This document shows positions 34,431-46,221 of a DNA stretch of 64,000 bases, in pieces. The notes under the pieces are model-generated. The model was given only the letters and a program-made list of their open reading frames with translations. It searched no databases and was not told the origin of the DNA. Origin of the DNA: Larix kaempferi (Eukaryota; Streptophyta; Pinopsida; Pinales; Pinaceae); assembly GCA_027924585.1 (NCBI GenBank), contig BSBM01000321.1, forward strand, positions 551,001-615,000, in the 5' to 3' direction. A program made the position numbers and the translations under genes. How positions within the stretch are numbered: position 1 is the first letter of the stretch; the number at the start of each line of letters is the position of its first letter.

Positions 34431-34964
34431 CTTTAAATTGTGGCCAACAACAAGCTTTACCCACTTTGATATATGCTTGATACATTTTCAACAACTAGAC
34501 CATCAGGAAATGTCACACTACCTAATAGGCACACCATTGTCAACTTTGACTTCACTTTCCTTAAGAGAAGACCTATGATCCAAATTTCCTTCTAAGCTAG
34601 GAATCAATCCAATGAAATATTTTGTAGATTCATTACATAACCTGATAGGATCTTTCACTTCCACAACAGAGTCGAGCTATGAAGGAGACAAAGGTTCATT
34701 ACTTGCCAACAACCCCTCTATACAAACTCCATTATACTACAAAAAAATGCCTAAAATAAATTCATACGGGGGTTTCCTCTACAAAGATTCAACATTCAAT
34801 GTGGTTGAACCTACTTGATACTCACCATTACCATGAGGTAGAAAGGGTGCATAAGTCTTCTAGTGTGATTGATCATCTAATAAATTGCAATCATGGAAAA
34901 TATTTTCTAGACAGAACCTCACGATACCTATGACACCATCTTAACCATCAAATAAACACACTTC
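34431..34964. other. Unassigned stretch
   Basis: About 530 bp without a frame, RNA gene or repeat that I can interpret. It may be the 5' region of the adjoining minus-strand LINE, but nothing in the sequence proves it. Confidence 0.4.
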
Positions 34965-35648
34965 CTCCACCTTATTAGCCTTCAAAACTTCATTGAAATA
35001 TTTGAAGATTTCTAGTATATTTGATAACTCCTCGTGGGACCTAAAGATAGAATTAGGTAGTAGTCCTCCCCCTCTCCATAATAGACCACTTCCACATCAT
35101 CACCATGGTGTTGAGATGTTGGGGTAAAAACTCAGGGTAAAAAAAACTATTGCAAAGTCCATTATCACTAATTCGACCACAAACAATTCTCAAGATACTA
35201 AATTCATTTTTGCTTAAGGTTTCTATATAATTTGGTTTCATCTCATTTTATTGCTAGTTAGATTCCTTCTTTTCTAACACCCCACATATTGCTTCAACCA
35301 ACTCTCTCTCTCTCTCCACCTTATTAGCCTTCAAAACTTCATTGAAATATTTGAAGATTTCTAGTATATTTGATAACTCCTCGTGGGACCTAAAGATAGA
35401 ATTAGATAGTAGTCCTCCCCCTCTCCATAATAGACCACTTCCACATCATCACCATGGTGTTGAGATGTTGGGGTAAAAACTCAGGGTAAAAAAAACTATT
35501 GCAAAGTCCATTATCACTAATTCGACCACAAACAATTCTCAAGATACTAAATTCATTTTTGCTTAAGGTTTCTATATAATTTGGTTTCATCTCATTTTAT
35601 TGCTAGTTAGATTCCTTCTTTTCTAACACCCCACATATTGCTTCAACC

Positions 35649-35660
<12 letters not shown>
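34965..35660. repeat. Tandem duplication of a 349-bp unit
   Basis: 34965-35313 and 35314-35660 are almost identical. The only difference I see is TTAGGTAG against TTAGATAG near 35,052 and 35,401, apart from CT-run length. Each unit ends in a CT dinucleotide run, and the junction falls in such a run. Near-identity points to a recent duplication, possibly by slippage or unequal exchange through the CT runs. The same short minus-strand 62-codon frame occurs in both units; I do not regard it as a gene. Confidence 0.93.

Positions 35661-35687
<27 letters not shown>
35651..35687. repeat. (CT)n microsatellite
   Basis: About 18 uninterrupted CT units at the end of the second 349-bp unit. The first unit ends in only about 7. 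Confidence 0.95.
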
Positions 35688-35693
<6 letters not shown>

Positions 35694-35940
35694 CATATTA
35701 GCACATAGTTGATGTTTGAGTAGTTAACTCATCATGATCTACTTATGTGGAGATCATACCCATCACAAAACTAGAAACCATTAACACCCTCTTATCTATC
35801 TGTTGTGATACATGGAAAAATGACTGCTCACAAACATGTTTCAATTCTATCGGCACTTCACACATGTTCTCACAACCGATCTTCTGTGTTCACCATTCCA
35901 CAATTGTACTTGTAATCAATGGAATTGCTCCCATTACACT

Positions 35941-36185
35941 AGGTAAATAAAAACACCAAGCAATGTAGTGTTGGGTTGTATGTGAGCATGGTGCAGGTTG
36001 TGGCTTGCACTATCCATTGTTCAATTCCTGAGAGACTAGATCTCAGTTGATCTCCATTGCACACTAGTTAAAGAAAAACACCATCCAATGTATCGTTAGG
36101 TTGGTTGTGAGCATGGCGCAGTTTATGGCTTGTAATAGCCATTGTTTGGTTCCAGAGAGATTGAATCTCAGTCGATCTGCATTGT
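35941..36185. repeat. Diverged tandem repeat, about 122-bp unit
   Basis: AAAACACCAAGCAATGTAGTG at 35,948 recurs as AAAACACCATCCAATGTATCG near 36,070. Both continue through GTGAGCATGGYGCAG and ATCTCAGTYGATCT. Identity is about 80 percent by eye. Only two units are visible. 36,186-36,536 beyond it is AT-rich and shows nothing else. Confidence 0.8.
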
Positions 36186-36536
36186 CCAAGAACATATGTT
36201 GAACCTAATATGACTTATGTGTACTCAAATAAAATAATTAAACATAAGTAACCTAAAGTCACCAAGTGATTTTATTAATATGCTTAAGTCTATAGTCTAG
36301 ATAACGTTTATATTCTAACAGTTTTTTTCCATAAAATTATATTTTATATTATATTCTAATAGTTACTTGCATGTTCAAGGCATTGTTTTCCAATGAGATA
36401 AGTTCTTTAGATCATATTATTTGAGGTTAATCTTTAATTGGGTTTACCTCTTGAGCTATGAAAAACTTCTAGTTACTAATCTAAATTTATATTTATCTAT
36501 TTCATTATCATTAATTAATATAGTTTTAAACAATTA

Positions 36537-38770
36537 TGATGAATATGGTTTTCTATGGTTGTCACTGATGACATACCATTAATGACAAAGGTGTAAATGC
36601 ATGATGATAACATTAATGACAAAGGAGAAAATGGCTAGAACAATAAAGGGCATGACATGATTTGGAAGACAAAGAATGATGTGGACAAGAACAAGACATG
36701 GCATTGGACAAAGTTTTGGCATGGCATCTTGGTTTTGGAGCCATTATAACACCTAATGGGCCAAATGACCCATTCTGTGGTCATTTGTGTCTTAATGGGG
36801 TCATGGAACCCTTATATAGTTTAAGTCATGGAGACCACACTAAACCACACTCTTGATGGAGCCCCTTGTACTTTGATGATGCTCTTATAATCCCATGCTC
36901 ATGTGGATGGTGTGGAAGCCCTTTTGAATGAATGAAGTCCTCATACCCTTAAAGATTCCCTTAAGTGTGGAGTGCATGACAAATTAAACTTCTAGAATTG
37001 ATTGAAGAAATATATTGTAATGTGGCATGACTTGAAATTGGAGATTCAATGAACCAAGACCTTGCCAAGTATGGAACATCCTTTAAAATAAGGTAGATCC
37101 TAAAACAATTTAATGTGTCCCTAATTATGTGGAAGAATCCCAAACAAAAAGGTAAAACAAGTCCTGAAAATACTAAACAAATGACTACAAGTCGGCTCAG
37201 AAAGGATTTTTTTTTTAGGTGTATAAATACACTTTAAAAAATCTCATTTTAGTGGGCAGAAATTCGGCCAGCTCTGTGGAGAATTCAGACAAGGGTCAGG
37301 AGCTCTATTTTCGGGTTGAACAGTGGACAGTGTGAGCAGTTCATGGGTAGAAGCAAGAGCAGAAGTGGTGCAACACTCTGGAAATTTCGGATCTGTAGTA
37401 CAGTGACAACTTCTGCTACAACACAGTCAGCAGAGCAGCAACAGCAGCAGCAATAAAATTTATGTTTATCCTTTACATCTGGGTTTGTTTCTGGGCAGCA
37501 GCATGTGTGATGAAGACTTTTTATGTTTGGGCAGCAGTATGGATAGTATGATTTGCATGGAAAGAATGATGATATGTTGGGCATGAAAAATTGTGATAAT
37601 TGAGTGCACAAACAGAATGGTGACAGAGCAGCAGCAATAACACGTTGTGAATGAGGGAAGTCAAGTTATATGATTGGGACAGTTTGCATGCATAGTAAAA
37701 TGCTCAGGAATGTTTGCACAGTGATCATGTTCAGTGGAATAATGATAATAATGATGATAGTGATGCATGCTCAGTATGTTACAATGATGACATTGATGTG
37801 TTAGGCATACAGTGGACAAAGGATCCAGATTGATGATTTGTGATGACAATATGTATGTGAGGTAAATGACAAGCTTGATGAAGGTAACAGTTGAATGAAG
37901 AGCTTGAACAGCTACAATAGAAGGTCTATCATTGCAGTACACAATATTGGTAAGTATCTTTGCATTGAGGTATTTTATGAACAGTTATAGGCATGCTTGA
38001 ATCCATGCAAACCTTGTTGAGAACTGAGTGGAAGTTTAAGTCTTGGCATGTGGATGACTCAGTAAAAGAAGAAGTTCTTTATATTAAAGGTCAGAGTTGA
38101 ACATCAAGTTGAGGAGTGTTGCTTCACTAAAATACTTGTGGTACATCTTATTGAACATATTTAGAAGGACAACATTGAAGCAATAATACCATGATGACAT
38201 GACAGTGGCTGAAGTGAACAATGACAGAGAGGAGAACTTGTGTCTTGACAGTGACCAGATTGAATTGAAATACTGTTGTGTCGGTGACCAATGAAGTGGT
38301 TAAGTGACATGTTGACTTAAACAGTGATAGCAGATTAACTTGTGATGACACGTGACAATTTGATGATAAACCGATGGATTGAATTGATGACAAATGTTTG
38401 TATGTAATACAAGTTGGGTCTTGTACACTTTTTCTTAGTAGGATCTAAGAAACACTAAGCAGGGTCCTAGATAAGGAGTCGGTGCTCTTTTGTTTTAGTT
38501 GGTGCTGAAGTGCCTCACGGTTGTAGCCGTTGAACCAAATATAAAAAGATTACAATTATATATTGAGTCTCTTGTGCGATGTGTTGATATATTTTATTTG
38601 ATAAATGATATGTGATTAGTTGATTGCTGATATATAATTCATTGATGAATATGATGCTGAAGTGAATGTGAAATAATGATACAAGATTGGTAGAAAAAGT
38701 TGAGATTGGAATTGAGCCCTAGCTCACTGATTCACCCCCCCCCCTCTCTCAGTGAGCATTGTGTCTAACA
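36537..38770 (+). repeat. 5' LTR of the SIRE-type gag-only element
   Basis: 2234 bp. TATAAATA at 37222-37229 is a clear TATA box. A CAG/GCA-rich run (about 37,430-37,456) follows in the likely transcribed part. Near the 3' end is a C-rich, then CT tract (38,733-38,750). Compared with the 3' LTR it lacks about 54 bp at 37,200 and has about 30 bp extra near 38,362. Confidence 0.9.
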
Positions 38771-38772
38771 AT

Positions 38773-38784
38773 TGGTATCAGAGC
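38773..38784 (+). promoter_or_regulatory. Primer-binding site, initiator-Met tRNA
   Basis: TGGTATCAGAGC, an exact match, two bases after the LTR end. Confidence 0.95.
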
Positions 38785-38845
38785 AGGCCTTCAGCATAAG
38801 CCTAACAAGCTTGAAGGAATCGGTAGACACAAGTGAAAAAAAGTC

Positions 38846-40387
38846 ATGGAGGTTTATTCGGAGGATGGAGTCCCATTGCTCACTTAATCAAATTATGAGT
38901 CTTGGAGCATCAGAATGAAGTATAACATACAGGCACGAGAATATGATATCTGGAAATCAATTGAAGGAGGAGGAGCTAAGAAGCCACTTGAAAGCAATGA
39001 AAAGGAACTAAGCTTAATCATGATGGACTTGTCTCAGTCAAAGAAGGAAAGACTAAATGTTGGAAAGTACACCTTAGCTAGAGATCTTTGGAGTACACTT
39101 GAAAGTGAGCACAAAAGGAAAATTCAAGACATGGACAAATAGAAGGAAGTCAAGACATTTGAAAATGAAGAACAAGAAATGAAGGAGGTTCAAGCATCAA
39201 GCACTAGTGAAGGTAAGAGCTCTTCTATTGGCAATAATTCTAAAATTAATGATGATGAAGTTGCTCTTGTAAAGGATGAAGAATATTTGTTGAAAATCAA
39301 AGAGGATTTTGCAAGTACTTTGTTGGATAGGGATGTCAAATCCAATTCAAGGCTTAGAAAGAAGATCATGGGAGCATTTGAAAAATACCAAAAGGAAACA
39401 AAGGACTTATTCTTGAAGTTAAAACTCAAGAACAATGATCTGCAAGGTGAGTTGGAAGATAAAAATCTTGAGGTCAAAAGGTTGAAGGATCAACTAGGAA
39501 ATGAACAAGAAAAGACTCATTTGGATCCTAGAGAACTTGAAGAGACAAGATGGGTTAACCTTGATCTGAAAATTTAATTGGAGGAGGCTAAAACAAGAGA
39601 AGAAGTATTGAGGAGTCACTTGGATGAAAAAGAGAATAAAAATGAAGAGCTTGAGATGGAAGTTGTTGGACTCAAGAAGAAAATTGAAAAACCAAACTAT
39701 CATGAGAAGTTCAACAGCAACTCGGTCATGTTGGATAAATTATTGGATTGCCAAAGGTCTCCCCATGACAAAACTGGCCTTGGGTATAAAAAGGTAGAAG
39801 ACAAGTGGTCTCCAAAGACTCCAGAATCTGGTCCATCAATGACCAAGGATGCATCTCATAACAACCAAGATGTTGGTTGTTCAAGGACACATCAAGGAGC
39901 TAGGCCAAATCCTCAAAGCAAAGAAACAATTCCAAGATGGAAGCAAGGTCCAAGGTATGAATATATATTTAATGGCTATTTTTTTTCTTGTTCTAACTTT
40001 GGTCACAAGGCAATAGATTGTGTAGATGGAAGAGAGAATTTTGGAGGTCCAAAGAATGCAATGAGATGTTGGACATGCAATCAACTTGGACATATAGCTG
40101 CCAACTGCCACACCTTGAGATGCTACAATTGCAGTGGATTTGGTCATAAGGCCCAAACATGTACTAGTCCAAGAAGACAACAAATGAAGATCCCATCACA
40201 TACATCAGCAAGAAGAACAAATGAATCATGGAAGGAATATAATATAGGCAGAATCGAAGCTCTGAAGACAAACCAAGGACATCCTAAGATATGGGTGAAG
40301 AAAAATATCTTGCTAGATCTAAATGAAGTAGTTGAGGATCAGTGCACAAAAGGTGAAGATGGCTGCCATATGGAAAGCCATACTTGA
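38846..40387 (+). pseudogene. gag: SIRE/Maximus-type gag with three zinc knuckles, broken by three stops
   Basis: One frame from ATG 38846 to TGA 40385-40387 (513 codons), with stops at 38885-38887, 39140-39142 and 39575-39577. The first and third fit CAA to TAA. N-terminal capsid part: YESWSIRMKYNIQ, ARDLWSTLE. A long Lys/Glu coiled coil follows (about residues 110-290, e.g. LKNNDLQGELEDKNLEVKRL). Next is the block LDKLLDCQRSPHDKTGLGYK, a hallmark of SIRE/Maximus gag. Three zinc knuckles lie near 39,980-40,161: SCSNFGHKAIDC (first Cys replaced by Phe), CWTCNQLGHIAANC and CYNCSGFGHKAQTC. The frame then ends, where a full SIRE element would continue into protease. The product would be the capsid and RNA-binding protein. 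Confidence 0.85.
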
Positions 40388-42105
40388 AGTCTTCCAAAGA
40401 CTTTGAGTATGCCATGAGTTCATCATTGGAGAATGAACTCAAATGGTAGAGAATGGCACTCCAAGCAGAAAGACAAGTCCAAGGATCATGGTCACAATTG
40501 GCATTGTGATAGGGGGAGCAGTGATATGTTTGAAGGATGTTTTTGTTAAGAATAGCTGGCAGTATTGTCATGATAAGACTTGTTGAAAATCTACAAGGAA
40601 GATAGCCGGCTTGTGTGCAAACTCAATTGAAGATGGAAGTTAAACTTAGTAAAAGAAGAATTAGGTGAAAAGATTGAGACCTCCGAAGCTACTGAGAGAA
40701 AGTCTGATTCTTGCGTGTACTTTTATATGCACAATATTTGTGCTAATGTTTTTTGGGTTTAGATCAATCACAGTGAGGACATATGGTTTTACTTGGTTCA
40801 CTTACAATTCCAGAAATCGAGTATTTTGATAAAAACTCTTGAAGGTCTGAGTCCAATAAAGACATTCTCAAAATTTCAGGAAATGACAAATTACAGTATA
40901 AATACAGTCATTTGGAAAATCATCTTGTGTGCAAAACAATTTTGAATGGATGTATTCATTTTGAAGTTTGAAATTCAAATGGAAAGAATGAAGATTTCAG
41001 GACTTTGTTGCAGATTAGAAAGAGTTTGTTTGAAGAGCAGATTTAGTAGTATGGTAAGAAGAACAGGAGCAATCTGAGACAGCAAAAAGGAGTAGAAGCA
41101 TCCAAGATTTGGTGATGAACCAAACAAGGTTCATGATGACTCTTTCAAGAAGAAGGACAGCTCCCAGGACCATAGTTGCACCAATATTTCTGGTCATCAA
41201 AACACAGTTCTCAAGAGTAGGAATTGTCTTTAAGATCAAATTTGAGAATCCTTCCAAAATAGACTGAATTTTGCTAAAAACAAACTGTATGGCAGTCAAG
41301 GACAAATTTGAAGGACACTTTCTTGGCCTTGTTTATAAGGATGTGTGTGCAGATTTGAAGTATGTGTTTGAGGACTTTTCTAGACTTGAAGCTTTGGACT
41401 GATCCGGATGCAAGCTACAGCAAATGATTGAATTCTTTCATTTTTTTTGGGACAGCACAAGACATTTATGTTAGAATGATAATTTTTAAGGACTAGCTCA
41501 GGCATCTGAAAATCAGACACTGATTTAGGGCAGTCAACAATCATCTCTTCATTCAAGTCTTGTATTCAGTTAAAAATCAGCACATGTGGAAGACTATTAA
41601 CACCGATCTTGGGATACTCCAAGATAGCCAAAGCTATGACGTTTGAAGTTTTGATCTTATTCGAGCATTGAAGCACACTCAAACTTGAAAATTCCGAAAT
41701 AGACAAGCAAGTGAAAATTTCAGCTCTGAGTTCGTAGCTATGGAAAATTTTAAGCCATCATCAGAAGACAATCGAAGGCATACAAAGTAGAAATCAAACA
41801 CTAATCTTGTGTTTGTGTGGGCAGATGTTAGGTCAGAATCTATTGTGAAAGACATGATTGAAGCAAATATTGAAGAGAAAGAGAAGCAAGGTGCTCTCAA
41901 CAGTCTATTCGAAAGGGGGAGTATATTTACATATACTTATGAAAAATTTAAAGATTGCAAGTGTTGGAAGTTTCAGTGCATAATTTCAGGAAGCATTTAA
42001 GATACAATTTTTTTTGGGTATTGTGAAGCCATTAAAGGCTCATTGACCCTTTTTCAATAATGTCAAAGGGGGGGAAGAAGAAGCTGGTTGGTTGCCATCA
42101 ATGAC
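40388..42105 (+). other. Internal 3' region of the SIRE-type element without pol
   Basis: About 1.7 kb between gag and the polypurine tract. I find no protease DSGA, integrase, RT YVDD or RNase H wording in any frame, and only short frames. Two purine-rich spots (AGGGGGAGCAG near 40,511; AAAGGGGGGGAAGAAG near 42,065) resemble secondary polypurine tracts. In SIRE relatives this space is taken by pol and an optional env-like frame; here both are absent or decayed beyond reading. Confidence 0.6.
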
Positions 42106-42117
42106 AAAGGGGGAGAT
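42106..42117 (+). promoter_or_regulatory. Polypurine tract of the SIRE-type element
   Basis: AAAGGGGGAGAT directly before the 3' LTR start TGATGAATATGG. Confidence 0.85.
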
Positions 42118-44393
42118 TGATGAATATGGTTTTCTATGGTTGTCATTGATGACACACCATTAATGACAAAGGTGTAAATGCATGATGATAACATTAATGA
42201 CAAAGGAGAAAATGGCTAGAACAATAAAGGGCATGACATGATTTGGAAGACAAAGAATGATGTGGACAAGAACAAGACATGGCATTGGACAAAGTTTTGG
42301 CATGGCATCTTGGTTTTGGAGCCATTATAACACCTAATGGGCCAAATGACCCATTCTGTGGTCATTTGTGTCTTAATGGGGTCATGGAACCCTTATATAG
42401 TTTAAGTCATGGAGACCACACTAAACCACACTCTTGATGGAGCCCCTTGTACTTTGATGATGCTCTTATAATCCCATGCTCATGTGGATGGTGTGGAAGC
42501 CCTTTTGAATGAATGAATGAAGTCCTCATACCCTTAAAGATGCCCTTAAGTGTGGAGTGCATGACAAATTAAACTTCTAGAATTGATTGAAGAAATATAT
42601 TGTAATGTGGCATGACTTGAACTTGGAGATTCAATGAACCAAGACCTTGCCAAGTATGGAACAACCTTTAAAATAAGGTAGATCCTAAAACAATTTAATG
42701 TGTCCCTAATTATGTGGAAGAAGCCCAAACAAAAAGGTAAAACAAGTCCTGAAAATACTAAACAAATGACTACAAGTCGGCTTCAAATCAAAAGTAAAAA
42801 TAATAAATAATAAACTATTTTTTATCAAAAATAAGACAAGTCAGCTCAGAAAGGATTTTTTTTTAGGTGTATAAATACACTTTAAAAAATCTCATTTTAG
42901 TGGGCAAAAATTCGGCCAGCTCTGTGGAGAATTCGGACAAGGGTCAGGAGCTCTATTTTCAGGTTGAACAATGGACAGTGTGGACAGTTCGTGGGTAGAA
43001 GCAGGAGCAGCAGTGGTGCAACACTCTGGAAATTTTGGATCTGCAATACAATGACAGTGTCTGCTACAACACAGTTAGCAGAGTAGCAACAGCAGCAGCA
43101 ATAAAATTTATGTTTATCCTTTACATCTGGGTTTGTTTCTGGACAGCAGCATGTGTGATGAAGACTTTTTATGTTTGGGCAGCAGTATGGATAGTATGAT
43201 TTGCATGGAAAGAATGATGATATGTTGGGCATGACAAATTGTGATAATTGAGTGCACAAACAGAATGGTGACAGAGCAGCAGCAATAACACATTGTGAAT
43301 GAGGGCAGTCAAGTTATATGATTGGGACAGTTTTCATGCACAGTGAAATGCTCAGGAATGTTTGCATAGTGATCATGTTCAGTGGGAATAATGATAATAA
43401 TGATGATAGTGATGCATGCTCAGTATGTTACAATGATGACATTGATGTGTTAGGCATACAGTGGACAAAGGATCCAGATTGATGATTTGTGATGACAATA
43501 TGTATGTGAGGTAAATGACAAGCTTGATGAAGGTAACAGTTGAATGAAGAGATTGAACAGCTACAATAGAAGGTCTATCATTGCAGTACACAATATTGGT
43601 AAGTATCTTTGCATTGAGGTCTTTTATGAACAGTTATGGGCATGCTTGAATCCATGGCAAACCTTGTTGAGAACTGAGTGGAAGTTTAAGTCTTGGCATG
43701 TGGATGACTCAGTAAAAGAAGTTATTTATATTCAAGGTCAGAGTTGAACATCAAGTTGAGGAGTGTTGCTTCACTAAAAGACTTGTGGTACATCTTATTG
43801 AACATAGTTAGAAGGACATCATTGAAGCAATAATACCATGATGACATGACAGTGGCTGAAGTGAACAATGACAGAGAGGAGAACTTGTGTCTTGACGGTG
43901 ACCAGATTGACTTGACATATTGTTGTGTCAGTGACCAATGAAGTTGTTAAGTGTCATGTTGACTTAAACAGTGATAGCATATTAACTTGTGATGACACGT
44001 GACAATTTGATGACAAATGTTTGTATGTAATACAAGTTGGGCCTTGTACACTTTTTCTTAGTAGGATCTAAGAAACACTAGGCAGGGTCCTAGATAAGGA
44101 GTTGGTGCTCTTTTGTTTCAGTTGGTGCTGAAGTGCCTCACGGTTGTAGCCGTTGAACCAAATATAAAAAGATTACAATTATATCTTGAGTCTCTTGTAC
44201 GATGTGTTGATATATTTTATTTGATAAATGATATGTGATTAGTTGATTGCTTATATATAATTCATTGATGAATATGATGCTGAAGTGAATGTGAAATAAT
44301 GATACAAGATTGGTAGAAAAAGTTGAGATTGGAATTGAGCCCTAGCTCACTGATTCACCCCCCCCCCCCCCTTAGTGAGCATTGTGTCTAACA
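42118..44393 (+). repeat. 3' LTR of the SIRE-type gag-only element
   Basis: 2276 bp, mid-90s percent similar to the 5' LTR by eye. TATAAATA at 42870-42877. About 54 bp near 42,782-42,838 is absent from the 5' LTR and is bracketed by ACAAGTCGGCT / ACAAGTCAGCT, so the 5' LTR probably lost it by recombination between these short repeats. Near the end it has a C run in place of the 5' LTR C/CT tract. Confidence 0.9.
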
Positions 44394-44602
44394 AATCATT
44401 TAGAAGTAATCAAATTCAGTAGAGGAAATGAAATCAGTTTTCAAGTTTGATTAATTCTTAATAAATTATCTTCTTGGTGCATCACTTTTATCCTATGAGG
44501 TTGACCTTTAGTTTGTTAAAAAAATTGAGGATTGTATGACTTTAGACATCAAAAAAAAATTCCAAAGTTATCTCCAATTTTATTGGCAAGAATAGTTCAC
44601 AT

Positions 44603-45484
44603 GTGCTCTTCAACTACTTGGGTTTGAGAGTCGGTTTTTATTACAGTTCGAGGCGGCTAGGGATCCTTCCCTATCCTCCCTTCTCCTTCCATTCTATGAG
44701 GTGATAGGTATAGGTTGCACGCCTAAGCAGAAGGCGTGGTGGTGGAGTCCTTGGGCGTAGCGAGGGGCTCTGCGATGGGGCTCAACAATGGATGCTTGTG
44801 GCTAGGTGGAGGGTCGGAGGCCATAACATTTCTTGCAAGTGGTGGCTCATACCTTGCTCCCGCAGCTATAGATTGGTAGTGGTATTAGCTCAAGGCCAGG
44901 ATGTATCCTACAATGAAGGTGTGTGAGGTGGCGTTGTGGCAGTGTTCCTTGTAGCCACTAACACTACTTGACCAACCACACTTCCGACATAGTTCCTTTT
45001 GACAGCAGCGCTCTAATTGCTTTTGAACCTCCCTGGGGTGGTTGAGATGCCCTTCAAGGCTCTCCCCTGTTTTTTTATGCTCCTAGATGGGGGTTTATTT
45101 TTCAAAATGTTTCAGCAGTCGATGGGGGTTTATTTTTCAAAATGTTTCAGCAGTCGATGGAGCTTGAGTTTATCTGGATTAGGGTACTCCATCATCCATA
45201 TTTTTGCTCGTGACAGATAGTTTATACCCATGGCCTTATTATGCTTTTTAGCTCTTATTGAGCAGTTTTTTTGTAAGGATGCTTTATGCATGTTTTGGCT
45301 GCTCTGTAAATTATGGGGTTCTTTGGGTTGGATGGATGATGTTATTGTAGTAAGCAAAAAGCAAACATCTAATGATGACTATGTGTATGGCATTTATGCT
45401 AAATGGGAAATATGATTCAGTGTTTTTGAATAAAAAAATTTAAACCATACTCTTTTTTCTCATGAAAAAAAAAACAAAAACAAA
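44603..45484 (+). mobile_element. Short poly(A)-tailed retro-insertion (5'-truncated LINE-like or retrocopy)
   Basis: Bracketed by AATAGTTCACAT (44591-44602) and AATAATTCACAT (45485-45496), 12 bp with one mismatch. The right copy directly follows an A-rich tail (A10, then CAAAAACAAA). Target duplication plus a 3' poly(A) tail is the mark of target-primed reverse transcription. The 882-bp body is richer in GC than its flanks. I recognise no RT or RNase H in it, so it could be the 3' end of a LINE, a SINE-like element or a copied host transcript. AATAAA precedes the tail near 45,430. Confidence 0.7.
45086..45155. repeat. Exact tandem repeat, 2 x 35 bp
   Basis: The 35-bp unit starting GATGGGGGTTTATTTTTC is repeated perfectly at 45086-45120 and 45121-45155 inside the retro-insertion. 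Lack of any difference suggests a recent duplication or one kept by slippage. Confidence 0.97.
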
Positions 45485-45496
45485 AATAATTCACAT

Positions 45497-45945
45497 TTAT
45501 AGAAACATTAAAATATTTTAAAGTGAACCTAGACCACTTTAACATAAACATTAGAGAAGCATAAGTTGTGACAATATACTAAACATCACAAGGATCCTTT
45601 TCACAATGAAAAGGAATAAGAAAAAACAATTTCAAGAGAATTAGAAGGAGAACAAATGAATGGACCATAACCACTCCTTTTTCAACGCCGCACGCATTTC
45701 TTTTAATTTCAATGTCTTTAGTTTCTTGATTATAAACCCTATAGATTTTGGTTCTTCATAATAATGACGACAACAAAGTTATACGAAATTGTTTAGAATC
45801 CAAGTGTTTTTCTCTTTTCTTTAGGGAATCTGTAAAAATGCTTTACAACCAGAAATATTAAAATGATTAAATTAGTTTTTTTTAATTATTCTTCTTAGCA
45901 CTCCAAGTTTCTTTGGGAATTACGTTTAAAGTGGTTTTAGACCAA
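45497..45945. other. Unassigned AT-rich spacer
   Basis: About 450 bp between the retro-insertion and the copia element. No frame, RNA gene or repeat that I can support. Confidence 0.4.
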
Positions 45946-45950
45946 ATCAT

Positions 45951-46206
45951 TGTTAGAAATAGTAATTACTTCAGTTAACTTAGCTTTTACTTTAGTTCCT
46001 ATTTTCAAGTTCAGTTAATAAATGCAAGAGCATGCTTTGCATGCATGCAAAAGCTAAGTTAGAGTTTTTAGGGTTTCCATAAGTGTTTAAATACACATTA
46101 CATTTTGGTTTGTATTACATCAGTTGATCTTCCGTTTATGAATAAAGATTGAAGAGCCGTAGCTCATTCTGCATTATCTTTTGTTTATTTCTTCCTCCAA
46201 CCTTCA
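45951..46206 (+). repeat. 5' LTR of the copia element
   Basis: 256 bp, TGTTAGAAAT to CCAACCTTCA. A palindromic GCATGCATGC lies near 46,035 and a TATA-like GTTTAAATAC near 46,085-46,094. Confidence 0.95.
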
Positions 46207-46209
46207 GTT

Positions 46210-46221
46210 TGGTATCAAAGC
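46210..46221 (+). promoter_or_regulatory. Primer-binding site, initiator-Met type
   Basis: TGGTATCAAAGC, one base from the standard TGGTATCAGAGC, three bases after the LTR. Confidence 0.9.

Larger units (their letters stand above)
36537..44393 (+). mobile_element. Gag-only Ty1/copia element of SIRE/Maximus type, about 7.9 kb
   Basis: LTRs at 36537-38770 (2234 bp) and 42118-44393 (2276 bp) both start TGATGAATATGG and end TGTCTAACA. A perfect initiator-Met primer site follows the first and a polypurine tract precedes the second. Flanking pentamers AATTA (36532-36536) and AATCA (44394-44398) look like a target duplication with one change. The 3.35-kb internal region encodes one long gag with coiled coil and three zinc knuckles, wording I associate with SIRE/Maximus copia gag, followed by 1.7 kb with no recognisable protease, integrase or RT. 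It is thus a second gag-only element, from a different superfamily than that at 26-29 kb. Gag carries three stops, so this copy is inactive. Confidence 0.88.

Noticed and set aside
35053-35590. Two identical 62-codon minus-strand frames.
   Set aside because: Produced by the 349-bp tandem duplication; no domain, start context or other support.
37285-37611. Cys-rich minus-strand frames repeated at 42897-43259, resembling small secreted proteins.
   Set aside because: They lie in the two LTRs of one element, and the Cys run is just a CAG/GCA microsatellite read in one frame.
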